From a virus, in IMG/VR virus record IMGVR_UViG_3300006802_000086, positions 1 through 64,000 of that record: 64,000 nt of DNA; one strand, written 5' to 3'. Numbering within the stretch: position 1 is the first letter of the stretch; each line of letters begins with the position of its first letter. The notes under the pieces are model-generated. The model had not been told where the DNA came from and did no database searches. It saw nothing but the letters and a program-made list of their open reading frames with translations. Below, one piece after another: positions 18,070 to 27,404 of this stretch. The translations under genes and the position numbers were made by a program.

Positions 18070-20136
18070 ATGGCAATGACAAACTATGCTTATGTTTTAG
18101 TTGAATCAAATAGGCAAAAATCAATACAGAGCAGAAGGTGGTTAAAACATAATCCAGGGTTAATACAAGAAAGCTATGATGCTATAACATTTGAATCGAT
18201 TAATTTTGAAAATTTTTATAAAAGAAATAAGATCATTATTGATGAAGCACACAATCAAATATTAGAACACTACGGTTTTTCAAACAGTGATATTGAATAT
18301 CTTAGAGAAAACTGGCTAAAAGACTTAGCTATTGATATTGGTATTGGTGCAGGTTCTATGATACCTGGTATCGGATCTGCAATTGCTACTGGTGGTGTTT
18401 TTTATTATCTTAATAGAGCATTAAACGCAAATCAAAGAGGAGAAATGTTTACAGCCTTTATGGAAGTATTTAGTGCAATCATGACCAGCGCATCAGTAGT
18501 TCCGGCTATAGGAACAGCTTTGACTGCTATTGGAAAAGGACTAATGGCACCTGTCAAAGGATTTCTAGGTCTATTTAAAGGTGGTGGAAAAATTGCAACT
18601 GCTTTTGCTAAGATATTTTCTTGGTTTGGAAAAGGAGCACCTGCAGCAGAAAAAGCAGTCGCTGAAGAAGCAGCAGTAGTTGTATCATCAGCTGCTAAAG
18701 AAGCATCAGCAATTGGGAAAGGCCTAGAAAAACTAGAAGGCCCGCTTGAAACCCTAGCAAAATCGCTTAAAGATACAAACTCAGTTTGGTATAAAATAGC
18801 AGATAAAATTCCAGGTGGAAAGAAAACACTTGAGTTATTAGCTAAAGGTGTAGAAAGTATTAGAAGTATTGGAAGCTTAATAACAAAACTAGGAAAAGCA
18901 GAAGGAGATGAAGCACTTGCAGCTGTTGCCGGGAGTATTGATGAAGTTGCTGAAGTAGGTGGAGCTATAGGTAATGAAGCACTTAAGGCGGAAGCAACAG
19001 CCTTAAAGGCAGAAAAAGCAGCTTTGCAGCGGGAATTATCAGCAACTGCAAAAGAGGCACGTGCAGCATCTAAGGCAGCAAAAACTAGTAGAGAAGCTGC
19101 TGCAGCAACCGATGCACTTGATGCAGCAGCCGATGCAGCTAGACTAGAATTAAGATCTGGGTTTAAAGAAGTTGAAAGAGCTATGAAAGCAGGAGAATAT
19201 GTAGATCCTAAACTTGTCAATCAAATTTCCGATGCAACTTTGGCCAAAGCTGACGACATTGCAAGAGAAGCCGCTGAAGTACTGCCAGATGCATTTAAAA
19301 ATATGAGTCCCGATGAAATAGCAAACGCATTTTTTAAGGATGGTTCCCAGATAAGCTCATTTAAATCTCAGCTTAAAAAAGCAGGAATGCTTTCTGATGA
19401 CTTAGCAAGACTAACAGGGGATGAATTTGCAATAGAATTTGCAAAACAATTCAAAAACGGCCCAGTGGAAATTGCAGACATTGTAAAGACAGCATCTGGA
19501 GTAGTGTCTGTACACGTAAGAGGCGCTAATGGTGCAATATTAAAAGCAACCCCTATGAATATATTTAACATGTTTGGCCCAGAAGAAGGATTCAAAGCAT
19601 GTATGAAAATATTTGAAGGAGGAATTGAGTCAGCAACAGCTGAAGCTCTAAGAGTTGCAACTAAAGAAATGACAGAAGCAGCAACAGAAGCAGCCGCAAA
19701 AAGAGGCGTTGCAACAAATATTGCTAAGAAAATAAAATTGATAAATTCACAACTTGACGATATCATTCCTAGGATAGTTACAGAAACAATGGAAGAAGTT
19801 GCTGAATCCGGTGCAAGAGAAGTAGGGGAAGAAGTTGCAGAAGAAGCTATAAAAAATACTCCGGGATTGCTTAAGGCAATGCTGAAAGGCGTTCAAAAAA
19901 GAGCATACGATCGTTTGGCTGTTTATTTAATTAAAGCTTTAGAAATGGATGATGTTGAAAAGAGACAGGCGACTTACGGAACAAGAGATGATGGAAGAAT
20001 GACTAGTGACGAAAGAAGTGATGCTCAAGGATTAAATGAATATTTTGAAATGAGACAATTGAATAATTTAATTAGAGAGTCAAGAAGAAGATCTAGAATA
20101 ATTAAGGGTCAAAAATTATCTAGATTGATCCATTAA
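18070..20136 (+). CDS. Large Ala-rich protein with Gly-rich membrane segments, probable virion protein
   Basis: A 688-residue protein. Residues ~86-114 (I-D-I-G-I-G-A-G-S-M-I-P-G-I-G-S-A-I-A-T) and ~131-170 form two hydrophobic Gly/Ala segments interrupted by Pro. This is a hairpin-like arrangement as in membrane-inserting or pore-forming proteins. Residues ~190-370 are an Ala/Lys/Glu-rich coiled coil. The last ~60 residues are basic and include M-R-Q-L-N-N-L-I-R-E-S-R-R-R, which recalls the leader motif found at the N-terminus of other proteins here. It is flanked by gp32 and UvsX and has its own promoter and terminator boundaries. A role as an internal or membrane-penetrating virion protein is inference; no enzyme motif was seen. 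Confidence 0.6.
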   Translation: MAMTNYAYVLVESNRQKSIQSRRWLKHNPGLIQESYDAITFESINFENFYKRNKIIIDEAHNQILEHYGFSNSDIEYLRENWLKDLAIDIGIGAGSMIPGIGSAIATGGVFYYLNRALNANQRGEMFTAFMEVFSAIMTSASVVPAIGTALTAIGKGLMAPVKGFLGLFKGGGKIATAFAKIFSWFGKGAPAAEKAVAEEAAVVVSSAAKEASAIGKGLEKLEGPLETLAKSLKDTNSVWYKIADKIPGGKKTLELLAKGVESIRSIGSLITKLGKAEGDEALAAVAGSIDEVAEVGGAIGNEALKAEATALKAEKAALQRELSATAKEARAASKAAKTSREAAAATDALDAAADAARLELRSGFKEVERAMKAGEYVDPKLVNQISDATLAKADDIAREAAEVLPDAFKNMSPDEIANAFFKDGSQISSFKSQLKKAGMLSDDLARLTGDEFAIEFAKQFKNGPVEIADIVKTASGVVSVHVRGANGAILKATPMNIFNMFGPEEGFKACMKIFEGGIESATAEALRVATKEMTEAATEAAAKRGVATNIAKKIKLINSQLDDIIPRIVTETMEEVAESGAREVGEEVAEEAIKNTPGLLKAMLKGVQKRAYDRLAVYLIKALEMDDVEKRQATYGTRDDGRMTSDERSDAQGLNEYFEMRQLNNLIRESRRRSRIIKGQKLSRLIH

Positions 20137-20157
20137 TTATTGAAAATATCGAACGTT

Positions 20158-20166
20158 TGATATATA
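20158..20166 (+). promoter_or_regulatory. Candidate extended -10 promoter for uvsX (TGATATATA)
   Basis: TG-A-TATATA lies 26 bases before the uvsX start and 20 bases after the previous stop. The -10 match is imperfect. Confidence 0.3.
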
Positions 20167-20192
20167 CTCTTAATAACAAGAAAGGAGTGTAT

Positions 20193-21356
20193 ATGACAAA
20201 TAAAGATGATTTTACTTCACAATTAATTAAGTCTCTAAATAAGGACTATAAAACAAAAGTAGCTTATAATTTGGCTGAAGATGAAAGCCCAACGCAAGTA
20301 AAAAGATGGGTTAGCACAGGTTCTAAACTCTTAGATTATATTTGTGCAAATCAAGAAAACGGAGGGTTTCCTGAGGGTAGAATTGTTGAAATGTTTGGTC
20401 CACCGTCTATTGGTAAGTCACATATCGCAACACAGATTGCAAGAAGTACCCAAAAAATGGGTGGTATTGTTGTATATATTGATACAGAAAACGCAACGAG
20501 TATTGAGAATCTAGGAAATTTAGGTGTAGACGTGTCCCAAAGATTTGTATATGTAGATACACATTGCACTGAAGAAGTTCTAGATCTTGCAGAAAAAACT
20601 ATTCTTAAAGCAAAAGCATTAGATAAAGATGTACCCGTTACGATCATTTGGGATAGTGTGGCAGCATCATCACCAAAAGCCGAGCTCTTAGGAGACTATG
20701 ATAAAGAAAGTATTGGATTGCAAGCACGAGCAATTTCAAAAGGAATGAGAAAAATTACTGGCGTAATTGGACAAACAAATAGTTTACTAGTTTGTTTAAA
20801 TCAAATTAGAACAAAAGTAGGAGTTATGTATGGAGATCCTGATACTACACCCGGAGGTAAGGCAATACCTTTTCACTCATCTATACGAATCAAATTGGGA
20901 GCAGGACAACAAATCAAAGAAGGCGACGATGTTATCGGTATTAATGTCTGGGCTAAGACAGTTAAAAATAAAGTTGCACCGCCATTTAGGAAAGTAGCAT
21001 TTCAAATTCACTTTGGAAAAGGCATTGTTGAGCACGAGGAAACATTTGACTTGTTAAGAAAACACGGCATGGTAAACTGTGGTGATCGATCCTATCAGAT
21101 ATCTGGGACAGGTGGTTGGAAAAATATTGAAATGTTTGACGAAACTGGTACTTTGATTGAGTCCAAAAAGTTTAGAAAAACAGAATTTAATGAAATTATG
21201 ACAGATAATTTTTGGGGCCCTGTTGTTGATATTATTTTAAAAGATGCGATGGTTAAAAAAATGGGAACTAGTGAAGGTGTAGAAATAGACTCTGACTCTT
21301 ATGAAGAAATTAGATCACTTAATGATATGTTAGACTTTGAAGAGAGTGATATTTGA
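20193..21356 (+). CDS. uvsX: UvsX recombinase (RecA-like)
   Basis: A 387-residue RecA/UvsX-family strand-exchange ATPase. Walker A is G-P-P-S-I-G-K-S at residues 69-76, Walker B is in VTIIWDSVAA, and a C-L-N-Q-I-R-T-K motif follows, equivalent to the end of Walker B/loop L1. GDPDTTPGGKAIPFHSS is the L2-type loop. The start ATG at 20193 lies six bases after AAAGGAG. An in-frame TTG 36 bases upstream has no ribosome site. It is followed by the flap nuclease (overlapping TGATG) and helicase, so recombination and replication genes are co-transcribed. Works with gp32 and recombination mediators in homologous repair and recombination-dependent replication. Confidence 0.92.
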   Translation: MTNKDDFTSQLIKSLNKDYKTKVAYNLAEDESPTQVKRWVSTGSKLLDYICANQENGGFPEGRIVEMFGPPSIGKSHIATQIARSTQKMGGIVVYIDTENATSIENLGNLGVDVSQRFVYVDTHCTEEVLDLAEKTILKAKALDKDVPVTIIWDSVAASSPKAELLGDYDKESIGLQARAISKGMRKITGVIGQTNSLLVCLNQIRTKVGVMYGDPDTTPGGKAIPFHSSIRIKLGAGQQIKEGDDVIGINVWAKTVKNKVAPPFRKVAFQIHFGKGIVEHEETFDLLRKHGMVNCGDRSYQISGTGGWKNIEMFDETGTLIESKKFRKTEFNEIMTDNFWGPVVDIILKDAMVKKMGTSEGVEIDSDSYEEIRSLNDMLDFEESDI

Positions 21357-22333
21357 TGGTTAAAGATAGAGTACTTATTTTTGATGCACTTAATGTTTTT
21401 ATGAGACATTATATGGCGCATCCAGCAATGTCAGATAATGGTGAACAAATAGGTGGAATTGTGGGGTTTTATTATAATTTAGTTAATTTAATTGAAAAAT
21501 GTAAACCAGAGTCTGTCATTGTTGTATGGGAGGGCGGAGGATCAAAAAGAAAGCGAGACATATATCCAGACTACAAAAAAGGTAGTAGACCTGCAAAAAT
21601 GAATAGGTACTACGATAATGATGAAATACCTGACAGCATTGCAAATAGAAATTTTCAAATCAAAAATCTAGTAGGAATATTATCTAATCTACCAATTTGT
21701 CAAGTCTATATTGAAGATGCAGAAGCCGATGATGCGATAGGTTATATTTGCAAGTACAAACTATCAAACAAAAATAAAGTAATAGTCTCCGGAGACCATG
21801 ATTTCTATCAACTAGTCGACGATAATTGTATTATCTATTCTCCTAACTCTAAGTCTTTTGTCGATAAAAAGACCGTAATTAAAAAATACGGAATACATCC
21901 GAACAACTTTTGCCTTGCCAAATCAATGGTAGGCGATAAATCAGATAATATACCAGGGGTACCCGGTCTAGGATTTAAAACGCTAGCTAAAGAGTACGGA
22001 TCGATACTTTTAAAGGAAGATTTTGATAATAACACTTTACAACTATTCATTGATAACGACGTTAAACACAGTGATAATCCAAAGAAAAAGCTATATAAAA
22101 CCATTAAAGACAGTGAAAAGTTAATAGAACGTAATGTGAAGTTGGTCAGATTGGATGTAGATAACCTAGTACATATGCAAACTAAAAGAATTGATGAAAG
22201 TATTGAAAATTTTAAGCCGACATGGAATAATATAAACGCAATTAAATACCTTAAAGAGAATAATATAAAAAATATAGACATACTACAACATGGCTATTTA
22301 TTTAAAACTTTAACCCAAGGAAAAATAATATAA
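21356..22333 (+). CDS. rnh: RNase H / 5'-3' flap exonuclease (T4 rnh-like)
   Basis: A 325-residue FEN-family nuclease. Metal-binding Asp residues are visible in RVLIFDALN at the start, in IEDAEADDAIGYI, in V-S-G-D-H-D-F-Y-Q-L and in M-V-G-D-K-S-D-N-I-P-G-V-P-G-L-G. This last stretch is the helix-hairpin-helix signature of the family. T4 RNase H (305 aa) removes RNA primers and flaps from lagging-strand fragments. The ATG at 21356 overlaps the uvsX stop (TGATG); an alternative TTG one codon upstream is less likely. The stop in turn overlaps the helicase ATG. Confidence 0.9.
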   Translation: MVKDRVLIFDALNVFMRHYMAHPAMSDNGEQIGGIVGFYYNLVNLIEKCKPESVIVVWEGGGSKRKRDIYPDYKKGSRPAKMNRYYDNDEIPDSIANRNFQIKNLVGILSNLPICQVYIEDAEADDAIGYICKYKLSNKNKVIVSGDHDFYQLVDDNCIIYSPNSKSFVDKKTVIKKYGIHPNNFCLAKSMVGDKSDNIPGVPGLGFKTLAKEYGSILLKEDFDNNTLQLFIDNDVKHSDNPKKKLYKTIKDSEKLIERNVKLVRLDVDNLVHMQTKRIDESIENFKPTWNNINAIKYLKENNIKNIDILQHGYLFKTLTQGKII

Positions 22334-23715
22334 TGAATGCAATGGCAAACAATAACTACTTTTCTAAATACGGCAAAGATTTTCAAGAAAAGATTTTTCA
22401 AGCGCTACTAGATGATCATATGTGGGCTGCACAGATGATGGAGGTAATGAAGTTTGATTATTTCGAATTAAAATATCTTCAATTTTTATGTGATAGATTT
22501 TTTGGTTTCCACGAAAAGTATAGAAACTTTCCAACTATGCAACTGTTAGTATCTATGATCAAAGATGATTTATCATCAGGCGATGATATCATCTTAAGAG
22601 AACAAGTAATTGAGTATCTTACACGTATTAAGTCTAATCCAAACTTTGGTGATCTTAAGTTTGTCAAAGATAAAACACTAGACTTTTGTAAAAAACAAGC
22701 ACTACAACAAGCACTTGAAGAAAGCGTAAAAGCAATTAAATCAGAAAATTATGAGTCAGTACTCAGCATTATGAAAGATGCTGTCTTTAAAGGTAATTCT
22801 TCAACAATTGGACACGACTTTTTTGAAGATCATGAATCAAGATTTACACTTGTAGATCGTGCAACATGCCCAACAGGTATCACCCATCTAGATAAAAAAG
22901 ATGTGCTTAATGGCGGTTTAGGTAGAGGAGAAATTGGAGTTGTAGTTGCTAATACTGGGGTTGGAAAATCTCACTACTTAGTATCTATGGGTGCTGAAGC
23001 ACTTCGAAGAGGTAAGAATGTTGTGCATTATACGTTTGAGTTAACAGAGACAGCAGTAGGAATTAGATATGATTCAAACTTATGCAATATACCGTCTTCA
23101 AACGTCTATGAAAATAAAGAAAAAATACTCAAAACTTATTCAGAAAGCGACTTTGGTCGCTTAATAATTAAGCAATACCCAACAGGGGCTGCGAGCATTG
23201 TTACAATTAGAAATCACTTGGAAAAATTATCAATGAAAGATTTTAAACCGAGTTTAATTGTAATAGACTATGCAGATATTATGCGATCTACTCGTACTTA
23301 TGACTCACTTAGACACGAACTAAAATTAGTCTATGAGGAACTTAGAAACTTGGCAATGGAAATGAACATACCTATCTGGACAGCATCTCAAGCAAACAGA
23401 GATTCAGCTAAGTCTGAAGTTGTTGGACTGGAAAATATGTCTGAAGCTTACGGAAAAGCTATGGTTGCTGACGTCGTTGTCTCCCTTTCTAGGAAGCCTA
23501 TGGAAAAATCAACAGGTGCAGGTCGACTCTTTGTGGCAAAAAATAGAGCAGGGCGCGACGGTCTTATGTTTCCTATTCGCATCGATACAGCTAGATCTAA
23601 AATAGAAGTTTTAGAAGATGTGGGCGAAATGTCTATTACAGATGCTATCGAGGCTAGTAATGCTGGGACCAAAAATATGCTAAAATCAAAGTGGAAAGAA
23701 ATTACAGGAAAATAA
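22333..23715 (+). CDS. 41: Replicative DNA helicase (gp41/DnaB-like)
   Basis: A 460-residue DnaB-family hexameric helicase. The N-terminal ~150 residues are helical. The RecA-like C-terminal domain begins with GRGEIGVVVANTGVGKS, with Walker A at 206-213. It continues with HYTFELTE, the Walker B strand L-I-V-I-D-Y-A-D, the A-S-Q-A-N-R motif (arginine/sensor Q region) and an R-K-P-M...AKNRAGRDG segment. It unwinds DNA at the fork and would work with a primase not present in this window. It is translationally coupled to the RNase H gene (TAATG) and followed closely by nrdJ. Confidence 0.9.
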   Translation: MNAMANNNYFSKYGKDFQEKIFQALLDDHMWAAQMMEVMKFDYFELKYLQFLCDRFFGFHEKYRNFPTMQLLVSMIKDDLSSGDDIILREQVIEYLTRIKSNPNFGDLKFVKDKTLDFCKKQALQQALEESVKAIKSENYESVLSIMKDAVFKGNSSTIGHDFFEDHESRFTLVDRATCPTGITHLDKKDVLNGGLGRGEIGVVVANTGVGKSHYLVSMGAEALRRGKNVVHYTFELTETAVGIRYDSNLCNIPSSNVYENKEKILKTYSESDFGRLIIKQYPTGAASIVTIRNHLEKLSMKDFKPSLIVIDYADIMRSTRTYDSLRHELKLVYEELRNLAMEMNIPIWTASQANRDSAKSEVVGLENMSEAYGKAMVADVVVSLSRKPMEKSTGAGRLFVAKNRAGRDGLMFPIRIDTARSKIEVLEDVGEMSITDAIEASNAGTKNMLKSKWKEITGK

Positions 23716-23728
23716 ACAAGGAGTAAGA

Positions 23729-26203
23729 ATGTATACACACGAGCAAGTATTTCAAGCTAGTCTTGAGTACTTTAAAGGGGATGAGCTAGCAGCGAGCGTC
23801 TTTACAAATAAATACGCTTTACAAGATGAAAAAGGAAATTATAAAGAATCAACACCAGACGATATGCATAGAAGGCTGGCTAGAGAATTTGCGAGGATTG
23901 AGAGAAAGTATCCTAACAATATGGTTCTTGAAGAAATTTATCAACTATTAAAAGACTTTAAATATGTGGTGCCACAAGGCTCACCAATGAGTGGTATTGG
24001 AAATGAAGCAAAAATTCAATCTTTATCGAACTGCTTTGTCATTGAATCCCCTGCCGATTCTTATGGGGGAATTCTTAAGACGGACCAAGAACAAGTTCAA
24101 ATCATGAAGCGCAGGGGTGGCGTTGGTTTTGATGTGTCAAAAATTAGACCAAAAGGTATGTACACATCTAACGCAGCAAAAACAACAGACGGAATTGAAG
24201 TATTCTTAGATCGTTTCTCTAATTCATGCCGAGAAGTTGCGCAAGGCGGACGACGTGGTGCGTTAATGTTGTCAATTTCTGTTCATCATCCTCAAGTGAT
24301 GGATTTTATTAAAATTAAGCGAGACTTGACACGTGTGACAGGTGCAAATATCTCAGTTCGTGTAACAGATGAGTTTATGAAAGCTGTTAAATCTGGAACG
24401 GAGTATGTCCAACGTTGGCCAGTAGACTCTCAAACCCCAGAGGTTCATGATCACGTCGACGCAAAAGAAGTTTGGGATGCACTAATTGAAGGTGCACATG
24501 CTTCTGCTGAACCCGGGGTTTTATTTTGGGATACAGCTACACGAATGACTCCATCTGATGTATATACAGCTGATGGTTTTGGTTCTGTTTCTACAAACCC
24601 GTGCGGCGAGATTATCTTATCACCTTACGACTCATGCCGTCTAATGCTGGTTAACCTTACTTCTTTTATTAAAAACCCGTGGACAGAAAAAGCAGAGTTT
24701 GATTATGGTCTTTTTAGAGATGTATCAAGAAAAGCACAGCGTTTAATGGATGATATGATTGATTTAGAAATTGAGCAAATTGAAAAAATCCTTGCTAAGA
24801 TTGATTCTGATCCAGAAGAAGAGTCTGTAAAAGTAGCAGAAAGAAACTTATGGCAAACAATTAAAAAAGTCGCTATTGATGGTAGAAGAACTGGTTTAGG
24901 AATTACCGGCTTAGGTGATGCTCTTGCAATGTTAGGTCAAACTTATGGATCTGATGAAAGCATTAAGACGACAGAAGAAATTTATAAATGGTTGTCATTA
25001 GCATCTTACGAAGAGTCAATTCAGCTAGCCAAAGAACGTGGAAGCTTTCCTATCTGGAGCGAAGAAAAAGAGAAAGGGCACCCATTCCTTGACAGAGTCA
25101 TTTCAGAACTTACTCCTGAAGTTCAAGCTGACTATAAAAAATATGGTCGTCGCAATATTGCAAATACAACAACTGCTCCTGCTGGATCCGTTTCTTGCTT
25201 GACACAAACAACAAGTGGTATCGAGCCTGCATTTATGCTATATTATAAGCGTCGCAAGAAAGTTCAAGCTGACGAAGAAGTTATGTTTGTTGATGATTTA
25301 GGTGATGAGTGGACAGAGTTCCTTGTGTATCATCACGGCTTTAAGGAATGGCTAGATTCTCAAGTCGGCCGTGCGTGGGTCGAACCAGAGCATGCTGTTG
25401 CGGAGAGTCCTTATGCTGGTGCAACTGCAAATGAAATTAATTGGCGTGCAAAAGTAGAACTCCAGTCAGTTGCACAAAAGTGGATCTGCCATGCTATCTC
25501 GAATACTACGAACTTGCCAAATGATATCGATGTAGAAACTGTGAAAGACATCTATATGATGGGCTGGGAACTAGGATGTAAGGGTGTGACTGTATACCGT
25601 GACGGTTCTCGTTCAGGTGTTCTCGTATCTACTGATGAAAAGAAGACAGAGGCAGGTATTGTCGAAAGAGACGCGCCAAAAAGACCTGAAGAGCTGGAAT
25701 GCGATATCTACCATACCTCAGTAAAAGGCCAAAAATGGGTTGTTCTTATTGGCCTACTTGACGGTAAGCCGTATGAGGTCATTGGAGGCTCTGCGGATCA
25801 AATAGAGATCCCTTCTAGATTTAGAAATGGTAAACTATATAAACGAGTCTTCAAGACAAAGAACAGTAAATACGACCTTACCATTGGTGAAGATGACAAC
25901 AAGCTTGTCGTAAAAGATGTAGTATCAGTATTTGATAATCCTAATCATGCTGGCTATACAAGAGTTATTTCAACATCTCTTCGTCATGGCGTGCCAGTTC
26001 AGTATCTTGTAGAACAAATGCAAAAAGATAAAGAAATGGACATGTTTAGTTTTAGCAAGGTTATTTCACGTTGTCTTAAAAACTATATTATTGACGGAAC
26101 TGAAGTCGGAAAAACATGCTCTGAGTGCGGAACTGAAGGGAGTCTAGTATATCAGGAGGGTTGTGTAACGTGCAAAAGTTGTGGAAGTGGAAAATGTGGT
26201 TAA
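23729..26203 (+). CDS. nrdJ: Adenosylcobalamin-dependent ribonucleotide reductase (class II)
   Basis: An 824-residue class II reductase that makes deoxyribonucleotides using coenzyme B12. The redox cysteine pair is C102 (S-N-C-F-V) and C303. The radical site is N-P-C-G-E at 290-294 with thiyl Cys292. The spacing of 11 residues between C292 and C303 is that of class II enzymes such as the Thermotoga one. A-P-A-G-S-V-S follows near 480. The C-terminal zinc-ribbon-like segment has C-S-E-C-G...C-V-T-C-K-S-C-G...C-G, typical of NrdJ. A host supplying B12 is implied. Codon use is richer in CGT/CGA and C-ending codons than in the tail genes. Shine-Dalgarno AAGGAG. A 17-residue Cys-rich frame overlaps the stop. 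Confidence 0.93.
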   Translation: MYTHEQVFQASLEYFKGDELAASVFTNKYALQDEKGNYKESTPDDMHRRLAREFARIERKYPNNMVLEEIYQLLKDFKYVVPQGSPMSGIGNEAKIQSLSNCFVIESPADSYGGILKTDQEQVQIMKRRGGVGFDVSKIRPKGMYTSNAAKTTDGIEVFLDRFSNSCREVAQGGRRGALMLSISVHHPQVMDFIKIKRDLTRVTGANISVRVTDEFMKAVKSGTEYVQRWPVDSQTPEVHDHVDAKEVWDALIEGAHASAEPGVLFWDTATRMTPSDVYTADGFGSVSTNPCGEIILSPYDSCRLMLVNLTSFIKNPWTEKAEFDYGLFRDVSRKAQRLMDDMIDLEIEQIEKILAKIDSDPEEESVKVAERNLWQTIKKVAIDGRRTGLGITGLGDALAMLGQTYGSDESIKTTEEIYKWLSLASYEESIQLAKERGSFPIWSEEKEKGHPFLDRVISELTPEVQADYKKYGRRNIANTTTAPAGSVSCLTQTTSGIEPAFMLYYKRRKKVQADEEVMFVDDLGDEWTEFLVYHHGFKEWLDSQVGRAWVEPEHAVAESPYAGATANEINWRAKVELQSVAQKWICHAISNTTNLPNDIDVETVKDIYMMGWELGCKGVTVYRDGSRSGVLVSTDEKKTEAGIVERDAPKRPEELECDIYHTSVKGQKWVVLIGLLDGKPYEVIGGSADQIEIPSRFRNGKLYKRVFKTKNSKYDLTIGEDDNKLVVKDVVSVFDNPNHAGYTRVISTSLRHGVPVQYLVEQMQKDKEMDMFSFSKVISRCLKNYIIDGTEVGKTCSECGTEGSLVYQEGCVTCKSCGSGKCG

Positions 26204-26247
26204 AATGTCCATGTTGCGAATGTGATTCTTGCGATTGTCATAAATAA
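26194..26247 (+). CDS. Possible 17-residue Cys-rich micropeptide overlapping nrdJ end
   Basis: ATG at 26194 opens a short frame that overlaps the nrdJ stop. It reads MWLKCPCCECDSCDCHK: seven Cys in 17 residues, arranged C-x-C-C-x-C-x-x-C-x-C. The frame is also open upstream within nrdJ, so a frameshift at the end of nrdJ could instead append this tail. The ribosome site is weak (GGAAGTGG). It may be a metal-binding or redox peptide, or chance. Confidence 0.3.
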   Translation: MWLKCPCCECDSCDCHK

Positions 26248-26322
26248 AATTAATTAAAACTTTTAAGACATATATAGATAATTAATTAATAATTAATATT
26301 TGTATGATAGGAGAAAATTATA

Positions 26323-27291
26323 ATGAAAATAACAAAAAAGCAACTAAATGCTCTAATTGAAAGTTTTTTATTGAATGAGGATAGCGAGGTTGATTACGAA
26401 TCTGAAGTGGGCGAAGAAGAAAATGAAACATCCGACAAAAAATCTTCTAGAGGCTACACTAAAGTTAAATATGCATCTCCATACTTAGGTAATACACTTT
26501 CTGAATTCCAGAACTGGGCGAGTAAAAATGGAATGCCTGGAGAGTTTATGAATTATCTAGATCATCTAGAAAATATTACAAATCGATCGAAAGAGCTTGG
26601 TAACTTAACAGACTTAACAAGCGCCGGAGGTGTCGGTGCAATAGGCGGACAATTGTCAACTGAACAGGGAAGAAAAGCTTATCAACAGGAACAAACTGAC
26701 GGTATAGCACTTTTTAGAAAATTTATGACTAATGCAAATGGGCCATATACGCAACAAGCATTTAGTGCCATTACCGACAAAGCCAAATCAATTATTGAAT
26801 ATATTTATTCTAACGGAGGTGCACCAGTCGGACCGGGAACTGAATGGTCACCATCTGCACTTATTGACAAAGTTAGAGGTTCACTCGCGTCAGTGTTTGG
26901 TGACACATCCCCTAGGTTTATGTGCTCTGACTCCGGTGCCATGATTGCATTAGTTCCAATGACTGTTGACTATCAAAAAAATAAGTATGTACCTGCTTTA
27001 GAGAAAGATATGCCTCACCCTGTCGACGTCGAGCTTAAAAAGATCAGGTCTACATTATCTAAGCCACCAGGATATCAGTCTGATATTGATATTAAAATAC
27101 CTGGTAGCGATAATTATCTTGAGCCGGCATATATCGTTCCTATTCGATCTATAAACGACATAGCTACAAGCCTATCTCTTGTGGATAAATTTAATGAAAA
27201 AAATCAACTTACTAAAAGTGATATCGATCAACAAATTAGAGATAGAGGTCAAGACTTAGTAACAGTTGTAATTGCATTCACGAAGGTATAG
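26323..27291 (+). CDS. Leader-tagged protein of unknown function (322 aa)
   Basis: Starts with the shared leader M-K-I-T-K-K-Q-L-N-A-L-I-E-S-F-L-L-N-E-D, followed by ~25 acidic and polar residues. The remaining protein has no recognised domain. It contains a Gly-rich section (S-A-G-G-V-G-A-I-G-G-Q) near residues 100-110 and an alpha/beta C-terminal half with several 'V-P-M' and 'Y-I-V-P-I-R-S-I' strands. An L-I-E|S site resembles T4 prohead protease cleavage sites (L/I-x-E|A/G/S). Clear Shine-Dalgarno (AGGAG) and a strong terminator downstream make it a short unit after nrdJ. Gene reality is well supported; function is not known. Confidence 0.65.
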   Translation: MKITKKQLNALIESFLLNEDSEVDYESEVGEEENETSDKKSSRGYTKVKYASPYLGNTLSEFQNWASKNGMPGEFMNYLDHLENITNRSKELGNLTDLTSAGGVGAIGGQLSTEQGRKAYQQEQTDGIALFRKFMTNANGPYTQQAFSAITDKAKSIIEYIYSNGGAPVGPGTEWSPSALIDKVRGSLASVFGDTSPRFMCSDSGAMIALVPMTVDYQKNKYVPALEKDMPHPVDVELKKIRSTLSKPPGYQSDIDIKIPGSDNYLEPAYIVPIRSINDIATSLSLVDKFNEKNQLTKSDIDQQIRDRGQDLVTVVIAFTKV

Positions 27292-27328
27292 CTTAAGCCT
27301 AACTATAGTAATAGTAGTTACAAAACTT

Positions 27329-27359
27329 AAAAGAGCAATGTACATTGCTCTTTTTTTTT
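27329..27359 (+). terminator. Rho-independent terminator
   Basis: A perfect palindrome AAAGAGCAATGT / ACATTGCTCTTT followed by a run of T. Ends the unit containing the leader-tagged 322-residue protein. Confidence 0.9.
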
Positions 27360-27367
27360 GTTATAAT
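27359..27367 (+). promoter_or_regulatory. Candidate extended -10 promoter (TGTTATAAT)
   Basis: TG-T-TATAAT directly after the terminator T run and 38 bases before the ClpP-like start codon. No -35 element is evident. Confidence 0.45.
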
Positions 27368-27404
27368 AAACTATAATTAAAATTGATAAATAAAAGGAGA
27401 ATCA

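Noticed and set aside
18432-19220. 262-residue reverse-strand open frame
   Set aside because: Mirror of the Ala/Lys/Glu-rich coding region of the forward gene. Composition (Ala/Ser/Pro runs) is that of an antisense frame, and no ribosome site is present.
20157-20192. TTG start giving a longer UvsX
   Set aside because: ATG at 20193 has the ideal AAAGGAG spacing. The extension is not typical of UvsX.
26248-26322. AT-rich repeats (TAATTAAT-like) as a possible origin
   Set aside because: Too short and simple, with no iterons or DnaA-like boxes.
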